Part shown: in pieces, positions 1 through 14,411 of the stretch | Position numbering within the stretch: the stretch's first letter is position 1 | Layout: every line of letters starts with the position of its first letter | From: Urechis unicinctus | Taxonomy: Eukaryota > Annelida > Polychaeta > Xenopneusta > Urechidae | DNA length: 64,000 bases | Direction of reading: 5' to 3' | Assembly (NCBI GenBank): GCA_034190875.2 | Contig: CM067356.1 | Coordinates: 23,030,307 to 23,094,306 of the forward strand | Notes under the pieces: model-generated | What the model was told of the DNA's origin: nothing | Databases searched by the model: none | The model's input: the letters and a program-made list of their open reading frames with translations, nothing else | Made by a program: the position numbers and the translations under genes

Positions 1-2550
<2,550 letters not shown>

Positions 2551-2764
2551 ATATCACCATCATATCACCACCATCATCATCATCATCATCATCACCACCA
2601 TTCTTACCATCGATATGACCATCACCACCATCATTATCACCACCATCATCATCATCATCATCACCACCATTCTTACCATCGATATGACCATCACCACCAT
2701 CATTATCATCATCACCATCCTTTCCTTCATCATTATCATCATCATCATCATTATGACCAAGATT

Positions 2765-2798
<34 letters not shown>

Positions 2799-2860
2799 CA
2801 ACATCCTTACCATCCTTATGACCACCATCATCATTATCACAATCAGTAACATTATCATCC
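2551..2860. repeat. (CAT)n trinucleotide repeat with a 69-bp duplicated block
   Basis: Imperfect CAT/CAC trinucleotide tract. The segment containing TTCTTACCATCGATATGACC occurs at 2601 and again at 2670, giving a 69-bp period with identical flanking CACCAC/CATTATCA context. Poly-Met/Ile frames on both strands follow from the repeat and are not genes. Confidence 0.95.
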
Positions 2861-3748
2861 TTTACTACACGCACATTTCCTTATGAACCTAGCAGTCACC
2901 CCTTACAGCAGACGCCCTGATAAGAGCCAAGATTCACTAAATCCTTGCTGACCGCACCTCTCGATATCCAAAACGAATCTCAGAATTGGCCCTTGACGTT
3001 AAGACAACGGCTATCTGTACTCCGCCTGAAACAGTTGCTTTATTCGCACCGATCTTCCTTATCTTTCTTTCTATCACTATCGACCGAGCGCACACATCAA
3101 AGAGGTATTAATCGACTCTCAAAGGAGCTTATTTGCACATGGAGCTGTAAAGTAATATGTCACCTGACACTCATGGCCGTCAGCGCGCCATCTCACTCGT
3201 ACTACTCAACAATGGCTGCCTAATAGGGCCACAACACATCCCTATATATTTTACTAGCTCTTATCAAGATCCATAGAGCTTTATCAATAGATTACTTATC
3301 TGAAAATCAAAAGATCACCCCCTCTCCTGTTCACATATATGGGATATGGTTGAGTGATATGGTGTTTGACGTAGGCACCTTATCAGTTTATCACGCGAGA
3401 AGACACTTTCTTCTTTGTGAAGGAGTGAATAGTGGGCAACACCACGTGATAGACTGCTCTGACCTCTCCCCGACCCACCCGCGCATCACACCGCTACGAA
3501 ACCACGCCGCATTCCCGACGCTGTATCCCAACAGGCGCTATACGTCACAACGCACACCCACTTCTCTTGAATGTTATCACCATAAGCTTGTTACAGGACG
3601 ATCACTAGCAAGTCATACATCAGATCGACAGATTGTCACTGTTGTTGGGTCAGAGTTGCTGGTGTGAGGCCGCAATCGAGCGTCTCAGGTGAGGACAGAA
3701 GACAAACATGTGTGTAACTTTAATCAGCGCTAGTACCGACTCATCCAC
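2861..3748. other. Unique sequence, no gene recognised
   Basis: No repeat and no convincing coding region. Open frames at 2945-3223 and 3350-3667 (92 and 105 codons, plus) have no recognisable motif. One ACCACGTGAT E-box lies near 3442. Confidence 0.55.
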
Positions 3749-3886
3749 GTCACGTGACTAACCCTGAAGCCCCTGGCACCCTGACGCTAGTGGAATCTTC
3801 ATGGCCCTATAAATGCCTGCCGACACCCGACCTGCAATAGATACGAGTCCTCAGCGGCAGTATACAAGCACTCACCTAGCGTAAGT
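3749..3886 (+). promoter_or_regulatory. Candidate TATA promoter with E-box and first-exon splice donor
   Basis: Three elements are spaced as in a small plus-strand promoter. A perfect bHLH-ZIP palindrome GTCACGTGAC lies at 3749-3758, a CTATAAA TATA-like box at 3807-3813, and CTAGC|GTAAGT at 3881, a donor-like GTAAGT hexamer. If the TATA element is used, transcription would start near 3835-3840 and exon 1 would be about 45 nt and non-coding. No downstream exon was identified, so the gene is hypothetical. The alternative is chance co-occurrence. Confidence 0.3.
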
Positions 3887-4978
3887 ATGCTTGCGGTTGA
3901 AGAAGCTCTTGGTAAAACTACCGCAGACGGCGCCACCGTAGGTGTGACAGGCCACTCGGCGGCTATCGCAAGCTAACATTATTTAGCTTCATTTCCTGAC
4001 GGAGGCGAACCGACAAGTGCTTCTTGCATAAATCTTCCACTCGTTTCCAGCCTACCTGCATAAATATTTTCTGAAAGTGTCGTTAAAGTGGCTTAAACTC
4101 CATTAATTAAACCCACATGTAAGCCTGGCTTGACGTGCAGAAGGGTTTAAAATGTTACGACTGGCTATCAGTTTTATTGCCGGGTGATAATGGCAACTGA
4201 TTAGGGCGACCGAGCGGCTGTCGCCTCCCCTATACGCCTGGCCGCTCGATTGCCTCTCCATGTCATGGTGCCGTGTACTGTACTAGTGAACGTTACAGCT
4301 GGCTGTGTAGGTATAGCGAATGACAAGCGGGCTATATATGACGAGTGTCAAAGACAATATATCTGACTGACATATTTAGTAGTCACCTGTTTGACTGGTC
4401 ACCTTTAATCAGCACTGTCCGTATATCACCGTACCGGTCTTGGGTCCACGTCCTATACACCACGGCACTACAACACAAGCTGCCCTTCTCGTCTTATCTC
4501 GTCCATATTTGCTTTGATAACGAGACGAGAAGCTGCTAATGGTAGTGGACGATACGGACCAGTCAGCAAGTGTCAAAAACCCGGCTTTCTAAGGACCAGC
4601 TGACATATTTACGACGTAATGTCGACATTAGATTCACGGATCGGATTCGTACAAAGAAGAAATCCTCGTTGCCGCCAGAGTAATATTGATAATGTTCATG
4701 ATATATTGGGTCGGGATCAGTGGTCATTGGTAATATGTGGCGGCTGTTTTAGTGTCGGATCCTTATCAGCTCTATACCGACTTATCATGAATATATAACC
4801 GCTAAATGAATCACAGCTCAAGTTCCGCGTCACACTAGAATCCATCGTGGCACCTTGTACCCGGCGGGAATTAACCGAACAATGCCGCCAACACTCCATA
4901 ATGGAGTAAGCAGGTGTAAAAAATACGCTTTATGCTTTGTCATCCTATAAAGATTGATGTCGGGTAAGATACGGGACC
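3887..4978. other. Unique sequence with overlapping GC-rich stem-loops
   Basis: No coding region recognised. GGCGAC (4205-4210) pairs with GTCGCC (4220-4225), and CGAGCGGC (4211-4218) pairs with GCCGCTCG (4241-4248). The second pairing uses bases inside the loop of the first. Open frames of 60-64 codons are chance length. Confidence 0.5.
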
Positions 4979-5700
4979 TTGGTAACAAACAGAACCATGG
5001 TAACATTAACCTTAAAACCTGGATTTCCCTTTGAACGAAACACCCCTGGAAACAAACTTACCCCTGGTAACAAGCATATACCTCATATAAAACACACCCC
5101 TGGTAACAGTCATTTATCCAGTGACAAACATATACCATGGTTACAAACATATTCCAGGTAACAGTCATATACCCAGTGACAAATATATCCCATGGTTACA
5201 AACATATTTCTGGTAACAGTCATATACCCAGTGGCAAACATACACCATGGTAACAAACATATACCTGGTAATAGTCATATACCCAGTGACAAACATACCC
5301 AAAGTTAACAAACATATTCCTGGTAATAGTCACAAACCCGGAGACGAACATATCCAAAGGTAACAAACATATTCCTGGTAATAGTCACATACCCAGAGAC
5401 AAACATATCTAAAGTTAACAAACATATTCCTGGTAATAGTCACATACCCGGAGACAAACATATCCAAAGGTAACAAACATATTCCTGGTAATAGTCTAAT
5501 ACCCGGAGACAAACATATCCAAAGTTAACAAACATATTCCTGGTAATAGTCACGTACCCGGAGACAAACATATCCAAAGGTAACAAACATATTTCTGGTA
5601 ATAGTCATATAGCCAGTGACAAACATGTCCCATGGTTACATACATATTGCTGGTAACAATCATATACCCAGTGACAAAAAGAACCCTGCTTCTATGGTGA
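4979..5700. repeat. 55-bp minisatellite
   Basis: The signature GGTAA(C/T)AGTCA recurs at 5102, 5157, 5212, 5267, 5322, 5377, 5432, 5487, 5542, 5597 and 5652 (the last a slight variant), exactly 55 bp apart. The other half of the unit carries ACAAACATAT and CCATGG or CCAAAGG. The first 120 bp (4979-5100) is a diverged edge with CCCCTGGTAACA motifs. Short open frames on both strands are repeat translations. Confidence 0.95.
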
Positions 5701-6560
5701 CAAGCATTACGATGGCAACGAACGACAGAATGATGCTGACAAACATATGCTTGTGTGAAAACACAGTATCCTGGAAACATGAAAGCGAACACATCACTGG
5801 TTCCAGATAGAATTCTAATGAGAAAGAAAACCGAACCTTGTGAACGGATACATTATCGAATCCCTGATTACAAACAGAGCCCTTGCAAGAAACAAAATCC
5901 TTGCATGAGCGAGAACGATTGCAGAACCTTGTGAACATATCGCTGCTGCCATCACATCCCTGGCAACATCAATAAATATGGTAGCAAACTTGTCCCTGCT
6001 AACTACGAAATGCTGGCAAAATAAATTTCTGTGGAAACATCCTTGCTATCTAACAGAAGCCTGATCACATAAATTTCCAACACCAGAACCCTGGTACCAT
6101 ATTTCCTTGGCAACATCCATATCACCTCTAACAACTGAACCTTGATCATATAAATTTCCCTCGCAAGATATATATAACTGCTACCAACAGAACCCTGGTG
6201 ACATAAATTTCCTAGGCAGCATACTAATCACTGCTACCAACAGAGCCCTAGTAACATCAATTTCCGTGGCAACATACATATAACTTCTTATCCCTGCTTA
6301 CACAAATATCCTTTGTAACAAGCATATCCTGCATAGCAATAAACCCTTCCCTGATTACTAGCTGATCGAAGCTAAGCAACATTTCCCTTGCAGCAAACAT
6401 TTCCCTGGCAACATGCTGAATCCTGCAACCGACAGAACCCTGGCTACATCGAATTCCTTAGTTACACTCGTATTATCCTTATAACCTTTCTGTACCCTAG
6501 TTACATAGATTCTATGTTGACAGACACATGCATGCCAACAACAAAAACGTCATAGCATAA
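5701..6560. repeat. Decayed continuation of the 55-bp minisatellite
   Basis: The motif family CAGAACCCTGGTAACAT...TTTCCTTGGCAACAT repeats with heavy divergence. The anchor GAACCCTGGT and its variants occur at 6085, 6137, 6190 and 6243, giving a 52-53 bp spacing. It looks like an older, no longer homogenised part of the 4979-5700 array. Confidence 0.7.
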
Positions 6561-6591
6561 CGTCCTTGACAACAAATACATCCCTGTTGCT

Positions 6592-6724
6592 TCTGTAAAT
6601 TAATATTTGTTGCTTATGGGTGTGAATTAATCTAAACACTGACAGACTATTTCTGTGAATTTATATGAATATTGGTGGGTTACTCCTGTAAATAAGCCTA
6701 AATAACCTTTGGTTATTGTTGTCA
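6592..6724. repeat. Outlying patch of the 33-bp minisatellite family
   Basis: Four diverged tandem copies resemble the first subfamily of the array that starts at 8701. Shared words include AATCTAAACACTG, GGTGGGTTACTCCTGTAAATAA and ACCTTTGGTTATTGTTGT. The spacing is about 32-33 bp. The patch lies about 2 kb left of the main array. Confidence 0.65.
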
Positions 6725-8090
6725 TCGTATAACTGCTACCACGGTACCAGCTACATACTTAATGGCGTTTGTTGTAATGCAAGTGAAATATTTTTATTAC
6801 GGTAAATCCAAGTTAACAGAGCCCTATTAACAAAAGTATCCGTGATCCTTCGCTACTAAAAGGTCACCCCACTGTATTTGTATGTAACAAACAATTCGTG
6901 CGTTAATTATTACTGCATAATTATGTAACATCAACAGCATCGTGCCCTCGTGATGTAATCGTGAGTCATTTCGACACGTTAGTCTCCATGGACGGAATAG
7001 AACCATGGAGGAGTGCTGCTGTTTATTCACGAATATTAGCTGTTGCCTTTCTGTGTTCGATCGGCTGCATGAATTATTACAGCTGATTGTATGCTCCGCT
7101 AAAATGACCAAGCATGGCGTTGATGGGAATGGAGGGCTATTGTAACAAAGACCTAATACCGATATGGACCCTCAGTAAATGTGGAAGTTAGAATAACTTA
7201 TTTCATCGTGTCTCGGGTCGGCTGTGTCCACAGTAAACAGGTCATTATAAGTCAAGGCGTCAGGAATATGAGTCGTGCCTTTATCAGAGTCCCATCTCAT
7301 CGGCAGCTTTTGTGTCGCCTTCAGACACCTTGCTCAATTCGTCTTTCATGGCTCACCAGCCCGCCAGCTGCCATTGTTACCAGGGTGTCGTCGCGCCACC
7401 TAGAAACCCCCAACATGGCGTCTTACCCCAGATCGCCTCGCATGATAGCATTGGCAAGCGCAGACTGCCTGCCATAAACCCCGTAATTTTGGCGCCACTC
7501 TTGAAGCGCTTCACTGACAAGTTGTGTGATTGCTGGGGGTGTCGAGGTGTCAATGTGTGGTGGATGGCGGACAGGACGTCATCAGCCGGGCTGCTTTAAT
7601 GTCATCTCCACTCAGCGGACATCAAATGGTAACGTGAGAGGTGATTAGCGATTGGCCGGCTGATAAGCTTTAAACAGCAAGTCAATGCAAGGTGTTAGGG
7701 ACGTCCGTTCGCATGGCCGCTAATATATCCTGGAGCTGCTGCTAATGTGGGAAACTCAAATCGAGTATCATCTGCTAGAAATTGTAACTGCCCGAATTTA
7801 ATACACACTTGTGGGTGGAGAAGGCCGAGTAGAAGGCCGTCACCTCTCGTGTTGATCACGTGATGTAGAGAACGAGACATTCGTTTGGTTGGTCTTATGT
7901 GTGACGCAGCCGATGCAACACATCACGGAACACAGCGACCCGAAAAGACCAGCATCAACACGACGCCAGTATATACTGCCTATACATCGATTGCACAATG
8001 AACACACAATCAATTGCTATTAGCTGGAATCAATATGTCAGAAATCGATACTCACACGGAGTAGGTGAAAGAGGCGGCATTATACACAAT
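6725..8090. other. Unique sequence, no gene recognised
   Basis: No tandem repeat. Several open frames of 60-98 codons (for example 6827-7111 minus and 7181-7477 plus) have no recognisable domain. A perfect ATCACGTGAT palindrome, the MITF/TFE/USF type of E-box, is at 7855-7864. Confidence 0.55.
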
Positions 8091-8160
8091 ATACGCACAC
8101 ATACATACATATATGTACACATATACGCACACATACATACATAGTCACAAACACACAAAT
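8091..8160. repeat. Short CACATA/ATAC microsatellite
   Basis: CGCACACATACATACATA occurs twice, about 32 bp apart, flanked by ATATGTACACATATA. This is a small imperfect purine-pyrimidine alternating tract. Confidence 0.85.
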
Positions 8161-8343
8161 ATGTATTGTTGATTATGCATATTAAAAATGTATTTATAAA
8201 AACAAAATCGATGGTCGATGCCAGAAAGACTCGATCTCATCTAAACGAATCGATATACAGGATGCGATTGTCACTTTGGGCGCCTTTATTAACTCGGCCT
8301 GTCAACTGTTTGCTTAACTACTCACCCGCTTCACTCATCTAGC
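8161..8343. other. Short unique spacer
   Basis: AT-rich unique sequence between two small repeats. Nothing recognised. Confidence 0.5.
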
Positions 8344-8463
8344 CACGCAAATGACACCCTTATGTAGACAGTGACGCAAATGACACCCTCACGAAGACAG
8401 TGACGCAAATGACACCCTTATGAAGACAGTGACGCAAATGACACCCCTATGAAGACAGTGACA
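8344..8463. repeat. 29-bp tandem repeat, four copies
   Basis: CGCAAATGACACCC recurs at 8346, 8375, 8404 and 8433, exactly 29 bp apart. Each copy continues TTATGAAGACAGTGA with one or two substitutions. The copies are very similar, so the expansion is young. Confidence 0.95.
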
Positions 8464-8673
8464 GACCACATAGCTAACTTAAAGCGGCATGATAAACTAG
8501 TTTGAATGTAACAAAATTGTTCTCCCTCCCGGTGAAAATTTCACCCAAAGATCCCCAGATAATTCATGATCAGAACATTGTCACAGAGTTATCTGACTTA
8601 AACGTAAACACAGAATGGTGCGATCAATTGGTGATGGCATAGCGGATGATCCATATCAACGATTGCTGGTTAT

Positions 8674-8724
8674 TGTTTAGTATACTTAACCATTGTTGAT
8701 AACAATGGTTAAGTATACTAAACA
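8674..8724. repeat. Perfect 24-bp inverted repeat (palindrome)
   Basis: The left arm 8674-8697 (begins TGTTTAGTATACTTAACC) and the right arm 8701-8724 are exact reverse complements separated by GAT. The right arm is also the start of the 33-bp minisatellite (GGTTAAGTATACTAAACACTGG context), so the hairpin sits exactly on the array boundary. It could extrude as a cruciform or be an inverted duplication of one monomer edge. Confidence 0.95.
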
Positions 8725-11310
8725 CTGGTTGGTTACTGCTGTAAGTTAATCTGGTTGGTTATCAATATGAGTAAATCTAAAAACTAGCTGGTTAATACTG
8801 TAAGTTTATCTAAATACTTGTTGTTTATTACTGTAAATAAATCTAAACACTGGTCGGATAATACTGTAAATTGATTTAAAATTTGTTGGTTATTACTGTT
8901 AGTAAATCCAATCACTGGTTGATTATTATTGTAAGTAAATCTAAACACTGGTTGGTTAATTGCTCTAAAAATTAATCACTGGTTAATTTTATTGTAAGTT
9001 TAATCTGAACACTGGTTGATTATTGCTGTAAGTTTATCTAAATAATGGTGTTGCTGTAAGTTAATCTAAATTATATTTCCATGTTAAATTGGTGCCGTTT
9101 ATTGCTCTACCACAAGTTGGATATTTTTGTTTGCGCTCCAAGACAAATGATTGTCAATTATTGTAGTTCATGTTGACTAGTGGTTGGTTTTTGATGTAAT
9201 CAATGCTGACTACTGGTTGGTGTAAGTTGTAATCCATGCTGACTCTGATTTGGTTATTATATTTCCTGGTTGGTTTAAATTGGTGATGTTATCTATGCTT
9301 ATTGCTTATCTACCACATGTTATCTTGGCTGACTACTTTTTGGTTTTGCGCTCCATGCTGACTACTGATTGGTTATTGTTGTAGTCCATGCTGACTACTG
9401 GTTGGTCATTGATTGTAGTTCATGCTGACTACTGGTTGGTTACTAGTTGTGGTTGGTTATTGATGTAATCCATGCTGACTACTGGTTGGTTATTGTTGTA
9501 GTCCATGCTGACTACTGGTTGGTTATTGATGTTATCTATGCTGACTACTGATTGGTTATTGATGTTATCTATGCTGACTACTGGTTGGTTATTGATGTTA
9601 TCCATGCTGACTACTGATTGGTTATTGTTGTAGTCCATGCTGACTACTGGTTGGTCATTGATGTTATCCATGCTGACTGCTGATTGGTCATTGTTGTAGT
9701 CCATGCTGACTACTGATTGGTCATTGATGTTATCCATGCTGACTGCTGATTGGTCATTGTTGTAGTCCATGCTGACTACTGATTGGTCATTGATGTTATC
9801 CATGCTGTCATTGATGTGTAGTCCATGCTGACTACTGATTGGTCATTGATGTTATCCATGCTGACTGCTGATTGTTGTAGTCCATGCTGACTACTGATTG
9901 GTCATTGATGTTATCTATGCTGACTACTGGTTGGTTATTGTTGTAGTCCATGCTGACTACTGGATTGGTCATTGATGTTATCTATGCTGACTACTGGTTG
10001 GTTATTGTTGACTGGTCATTGATGTTATTTATGCTGACTACTTGGTTTGTTGTAGTCCATGCTGACTACTGGTTGGTCATTGATGTTATCTATGCTGACT
10101 ACTGGTTGGTTGTTGTTGTAGTCCATGCTGACTACTGATTGGTCATTGTTGTAGTCCATGCTGACTACTGATTGGTCATTGATGTTATCCATGCTGACTG
10201 CTGATTGGTTGTTGTTGTAGTCCATGCTGACTAATGATTGGTTATTGTTGTAGTCCATGCTGACTACTGATTGGTCATTGATGTTATCCATGCTGACTAC
10301 TGATTGGTTATTGTTGAAGTCAATGCTAGTTCGTTATCGTTGCTATCCATATTCAACACATGTTGTTTGTTGTTGTAATCCAAACTGTAAAGTTGTGGTT
10401 AGTGTTTCTATCAAAACCTAAATAGTTGTTATAGCTGGTGCTCTAGTTAAATACTGAGTGGAAATCACTCTAAGGCTGTACTTTACTGTTGTCATAATAT
10501 ATTGAAAGCTTGGTGTTAATCACTATGGTTATATCTGAACGCTGCGTGCCATGCATGTTGGTTCTTATTAAAAGTTTCAAGATGAATATGTTCGTTATAC
10601 GTGAAACCTTTGGTATATATATTTTTGTTACAACTTGATTACAAATAAAGGCAGTGTGTTAATCTTTAAATAACACGGTTATAAATGAAAGCTTCATTAG
10701 AATTTGCTTGGTTGTAATTGTAAGCTTCATTAACACTGGCTTGGTTATAAATGAAAAGTACATTATAACATTGCTTGGCTATAAATAATAGCTTCATTTC
10801 AACTTGCTTGCTTATAAATGGAAGTTTGGTTTTAACTCGCTTGGTTGTAACTAATAGCATCGTGTTAACGTACATTGTTATACATGAAAGCTCAGAGTTA
10901 ACATTACTGTATTACTGTATGGATGTAAGCGAAATCATTATGTTAATTTTCTTGGCTTTAAATGAACTCATCGTGTTAACTGACATGGTTATAAATGAAA
11001 GTTTTGTGTTAATATACATGGTTATGAATGAAAGCTTTATGTAAATTCCCTCTGTTGCAAATGAAAGCAACGAGATAACTTGCAAGGTTATAAATGTAAG
11101 ATTTGCGTTAGTTTGCTTGGTTGCAAATGAAAGCTTCGTGTTAACCCAAGTGGATATAAATGGAAGATTTATGTTAACTTACATGGTTACTGGCTTGGTT
11201 TAAAATGAAAGCTTCGTGCTAACTAACTTGATTATGAATAAGAAAATAGATTTAACTAACTTGGTTATAAATCTGTCATTGTGTTAAATGACTTGATTAT
11301 ATATCGATGT
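8701..11310. repeat. 33-bp minisatellite superarray with three subfamilies
   Basis: The period is 33 bp throughout, but the sequence changes in blocks. 8701-9110 carries AATCTAAACACTGGTTGGTT plus CTGTAAGT. 9150-10330 carries CCATGCTGACTACTGGTTGG plus TTATTGTTGTAGT. 10660-11310 carries CTTGGTTATAAATGAAAGCT plus GTGTTAAC, with GGTT anchors at 10677, 10710, 10743 and about 10842. Highly diverged copies at 10330-10660 bridge the last two. Blocks 1 and 2 share the core ACTGGTTGGTTATTG. Because 33 is a multiple of three, open frames with 11-residue repeats (such as NNDQSVVSMDY on minus, 9429-9803) arise automatically. I do not call them genes. Confidence 0.93.
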
Positions 11311-11852
11311 TTTATTGTTCCTGACAGTCTCAAATGACGTTAACCGTTCCCAGGTGAGCTGGGATCTACCTATGATTCTGCCCCATTGTACCCGCCTTGC
11401 ACCATCTCGCCAGGTAAGCAGGTCTCGTGGCATCCAGGTGCTTGATCTCCCCGGGAAAGGAGGGAGCCGCTCAGGTGTCCCATGCCATCACCTGCTCCCA
11501 GCACCCGACAGGTAACCCGCAGACAGTAACTCGTCCGATCCCCCTCTCCCCCAGTCTCTGTCCCATCATCAACACCGCTACACCATCACCAAACACCCAG
11601 CTAGGTACATCTCACATCGCTAGACGCGTCGATCAGTTGATCAAAGCATGTGAGTCGTTTGACATGGATACAGCGACAACATGCTGAGAGAAGCGTGTAG
11701 GTAAGCACCTGCTCACTTCCCCCTTGTCATGTCATGCGCAAACGCAGCTACATGTGTTTTTAAACGACACAGCCTGTGACCCGACCTGACCGTATGACTA
11801 AAGGAGAACATTTGCCCCATAAAGACAGATGCTTTGTTTCATTTTCCATCTT
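11311..11852. other. Unique GC-richer segment with clustered donor-like AGGT motifs
   Basis: CAG|GTGAGC (GT at 11354), CAG|GTAAGC (GT at 11414), ACAG|GTAACC (GT at 11512) and TAG|GTAAGC (GT at 11701) all resemble plus-strand splice donors. No acceptor-bounded open exon of recognisable content accompanies them. Open frames at 11315-11515 and 11427-11687 show no known motif. It could be a poorly conserved exon cluster or a decayed CAGGT-rich repeat. Confidence 0.35.
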
Positions 11853-11886
11853 CATGCTATGCTATGCTATGCTATGCTATGCTATG

Positions 11887-11979
<93 letters not shown>

Positions 11980-12004
11980 TATATATGTATATATATATAT
12001 ATAT

Positions 12005-12041
<37 letters not shown>

Positions 12042-12109
12042 TATTTATATTTATATATATCTAATATATACAGATATATATATATACATATATATACTAT
12101 ATATATATA

Positions 12110-12152
<43 letters not shown>

Positions 12153-12192
12153 TATATATATATATATATATATATCTATATATATATATATA

Positions 12193-12246
<54 letters not shown>

Positions 12247-12398
12247 CTCTATAGATATATATATGAGATATATATATAGATATATGGTATATATATGATA
12301 TATATATATATATATATATATACATACATACATATACAAACAAACATATATATGTGTAGGGTGGTGGTGTTGTTCATTGTATGTGTGTGTGTTTGTGT

Positions 12399-12446
<48 letters not shown>
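11853..12446. repeat. Compound microsatellite: (ATGCT)n, (TA)n, (GT)n
   Basis: About seven copies of the pentamer ATGCT (11853-11889) run into about 450 bp of interrupted (TA)n with GATATATA and TATACTATA variants. A CATACATACATATACAAACA transition and (GT)n at about 12381-12446 follow. The Tyr-Ile and Thr-His frames on both strands are artefacts. Confidence 0.97.
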
Positions 12447-12447
<1 letters not shown>

Positions 12448-13065
12448 CATCTTCTTCTTTCTTAGGGCCGCGCCAGTCCAGTCACGAGGACAATTCTGCA
12501 GTGTAGCATTATAGGATAGTTGCTTTCTAGGCCAGTGCATCAGGTGACGAGGCGTTGACACATTATGATTACCATGCTTCAGGGACCGAGCTACTAAGTC
12601 TGACGTCACATAGCTCCTTAACACCTTTTCTCTGTAGCATTATAGTCATTACCTTCCTGGGGGTAATATCTCAAGTACTGTGCAAAAGATAAATACCAAA
12701 TTCACAAGGTCATTTAGAGATTGTCCAGGGCTACAATATATGGATGATTCATCGGTCAGAAATGCGTCAAAAGTTATTATCTTGTATAGCAATGCTGCAG
12801 GAATCCCCTATTGCTCGAGCCAGTCTGACTAATTTCGCACCTTTTTTTGCGGGCACGACGTGGGATCGGACGGGTTTTATGGCGACATTACTTTCAATGT
12901 CACTTCTGTCATGGCGTGGATCAGGGAAGGGTAGTGACAAGGAACGGGTCACGGTGGTGGAATCACTGCGGCCATTAGGGCGGGCTCAATTGGAGCACTT
13001 GAATGAAATTGAAACAATATTGCAAATACATGCTGTTATGCAATGTCACAGTAACAAATGAGCCA
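12447..13065. other. Unique sequence, no gene recognised
   Basis: Contains a perfect cAMP-response-type TGACGTCA at 12601-12608. A 105-codon plus-strand open frame (12744-13061) has no recognisable domain and runs into the following microsatellite. I do not call it coding. Confidence 0.5.
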
Positions 13066-13270
13066 TACATACACATACACACATACATACATACATACAT
13101 ACATACATACATACATACATACATACATACATACATACATACATACATACATACATACATACATACATACATACATACATACATACATACACACATACAT
13201 ACATACATACATACATACATACATACATACATACATACATACATACATACATACATACACATACATACAC

Positions 13271-13331
<61 letters not shown>

Positions 13332-13446
13332 TACATACATACATACATACATACATACATACATACATACATACATACATACATACATACATACATACAT
13401 ACATACATACATACATACATACATACATACATACATACATGTATGT
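13066..13446. repeat. (CATA)n tetranucleotide microsatellite with an inner (CA)n
   Basis: About 95 units of ACAT are interrupted by (AC)n at about 13280-13327. Apparent proteins of up to 200 residues (poly Tyr-Ile-His-Thr or Met-Tyr-Val-Cys) are translations of the repeat in several frames on both strands. Confidence 0.98.
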
Positions 13447-14401
13447 ACATATAACAATAACCCTCTTCCGTTTTCGTCTCACGTCAGCTACTCTTGTCAG
13501 TTTCCCCCAGAAAATGATGGATTGATCTATTTTTTGACGGGTTATTAACATACGAGTTGAACTGCTATAATCAGCATCACTTACACGACATAAATCTCTA
13601 AAACGGAACTGCACGATACGCCCGTGTGTGTTGAGCATGATATATTCGCGCGATTACGGCTTGGTATATTTGTCGAGTGAGCGCGATGCTTGGCGCGGCA
13701 GGCTTGTCACACCTGCCCAGGTACTTTCAACAATGATAGATGTTAGCACTAATTGAGTCGTCTGGATGTATCAGGGTGCGGGTTGGCTGGTTGGATTACA
13801 GCTTGGCTGTAGCACCAGCTGCTCCTCATCACCGAGTCACGACGCATCTTACCCGCTGTAATTGTCTGATTTCAGTGTCAACATCTGTGCCCAAATCACG
13901 AAGTCACTCTCCCTGCTTTACTCAATATGCAAGATTTAATATAAATAGCAAAATTATTATTACGAGAACATGACTTCCTTGATTGTCCGCTTACTGTGGT
14001 GGCGTTTAAGAGCAGGGTACCACATTGGCCACGCTCCGTCCCCGGAGAGCCAGTTGATTGCCGCGGACAATCGCGTACATGGCCGCGTCATCGTATCTGG
14101 CCACTGATGTCATCGACAAACAAAATGTACATATGAAGCCAATCAATCACGACCATACCTCACCTCTAAATAAACGTCAATACTTGATGAGATTAATTGA
14201 AGAAAACCCCGGTAACCATCATCAATAAGAGACGAGGATTCGAGCAGAACTTATAATGGAGCTTGAATCACCGTGACGTATTTTTTTTATAAAGTACCGC
14301 GCCGTGGTTTCTATTACAAGGGTACGATCTTAATCACTAACTGTGACAATTAGCTTGCAAGCCCATTAAATCGTTGGAGATAAGCTCGTCTTGCTTTGTA
14401 T

Positions 14402-14411
14402 GTCACGTGAC
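14402..14411. promoter_or_regulatory. Perfect GTCACGTGAC E-box palindrome
   Basis: Exact match to the extended bHLH-ZIP (USF/MITF/TFE) palindrome. It is one of three exact copies in the window (3749, 14402, 26457), each in unrelated flanking sequence. Binding is inferred from the motif alone. Confidence 0.45.

Noticed and set aside
11354-11705. Exon cluster marked by four donor-like CAG|GTRAG sites
   Set aside because: No matching acceptors or recognisable coding content. The sites may be remnants of a CAGGT-rich repeat.
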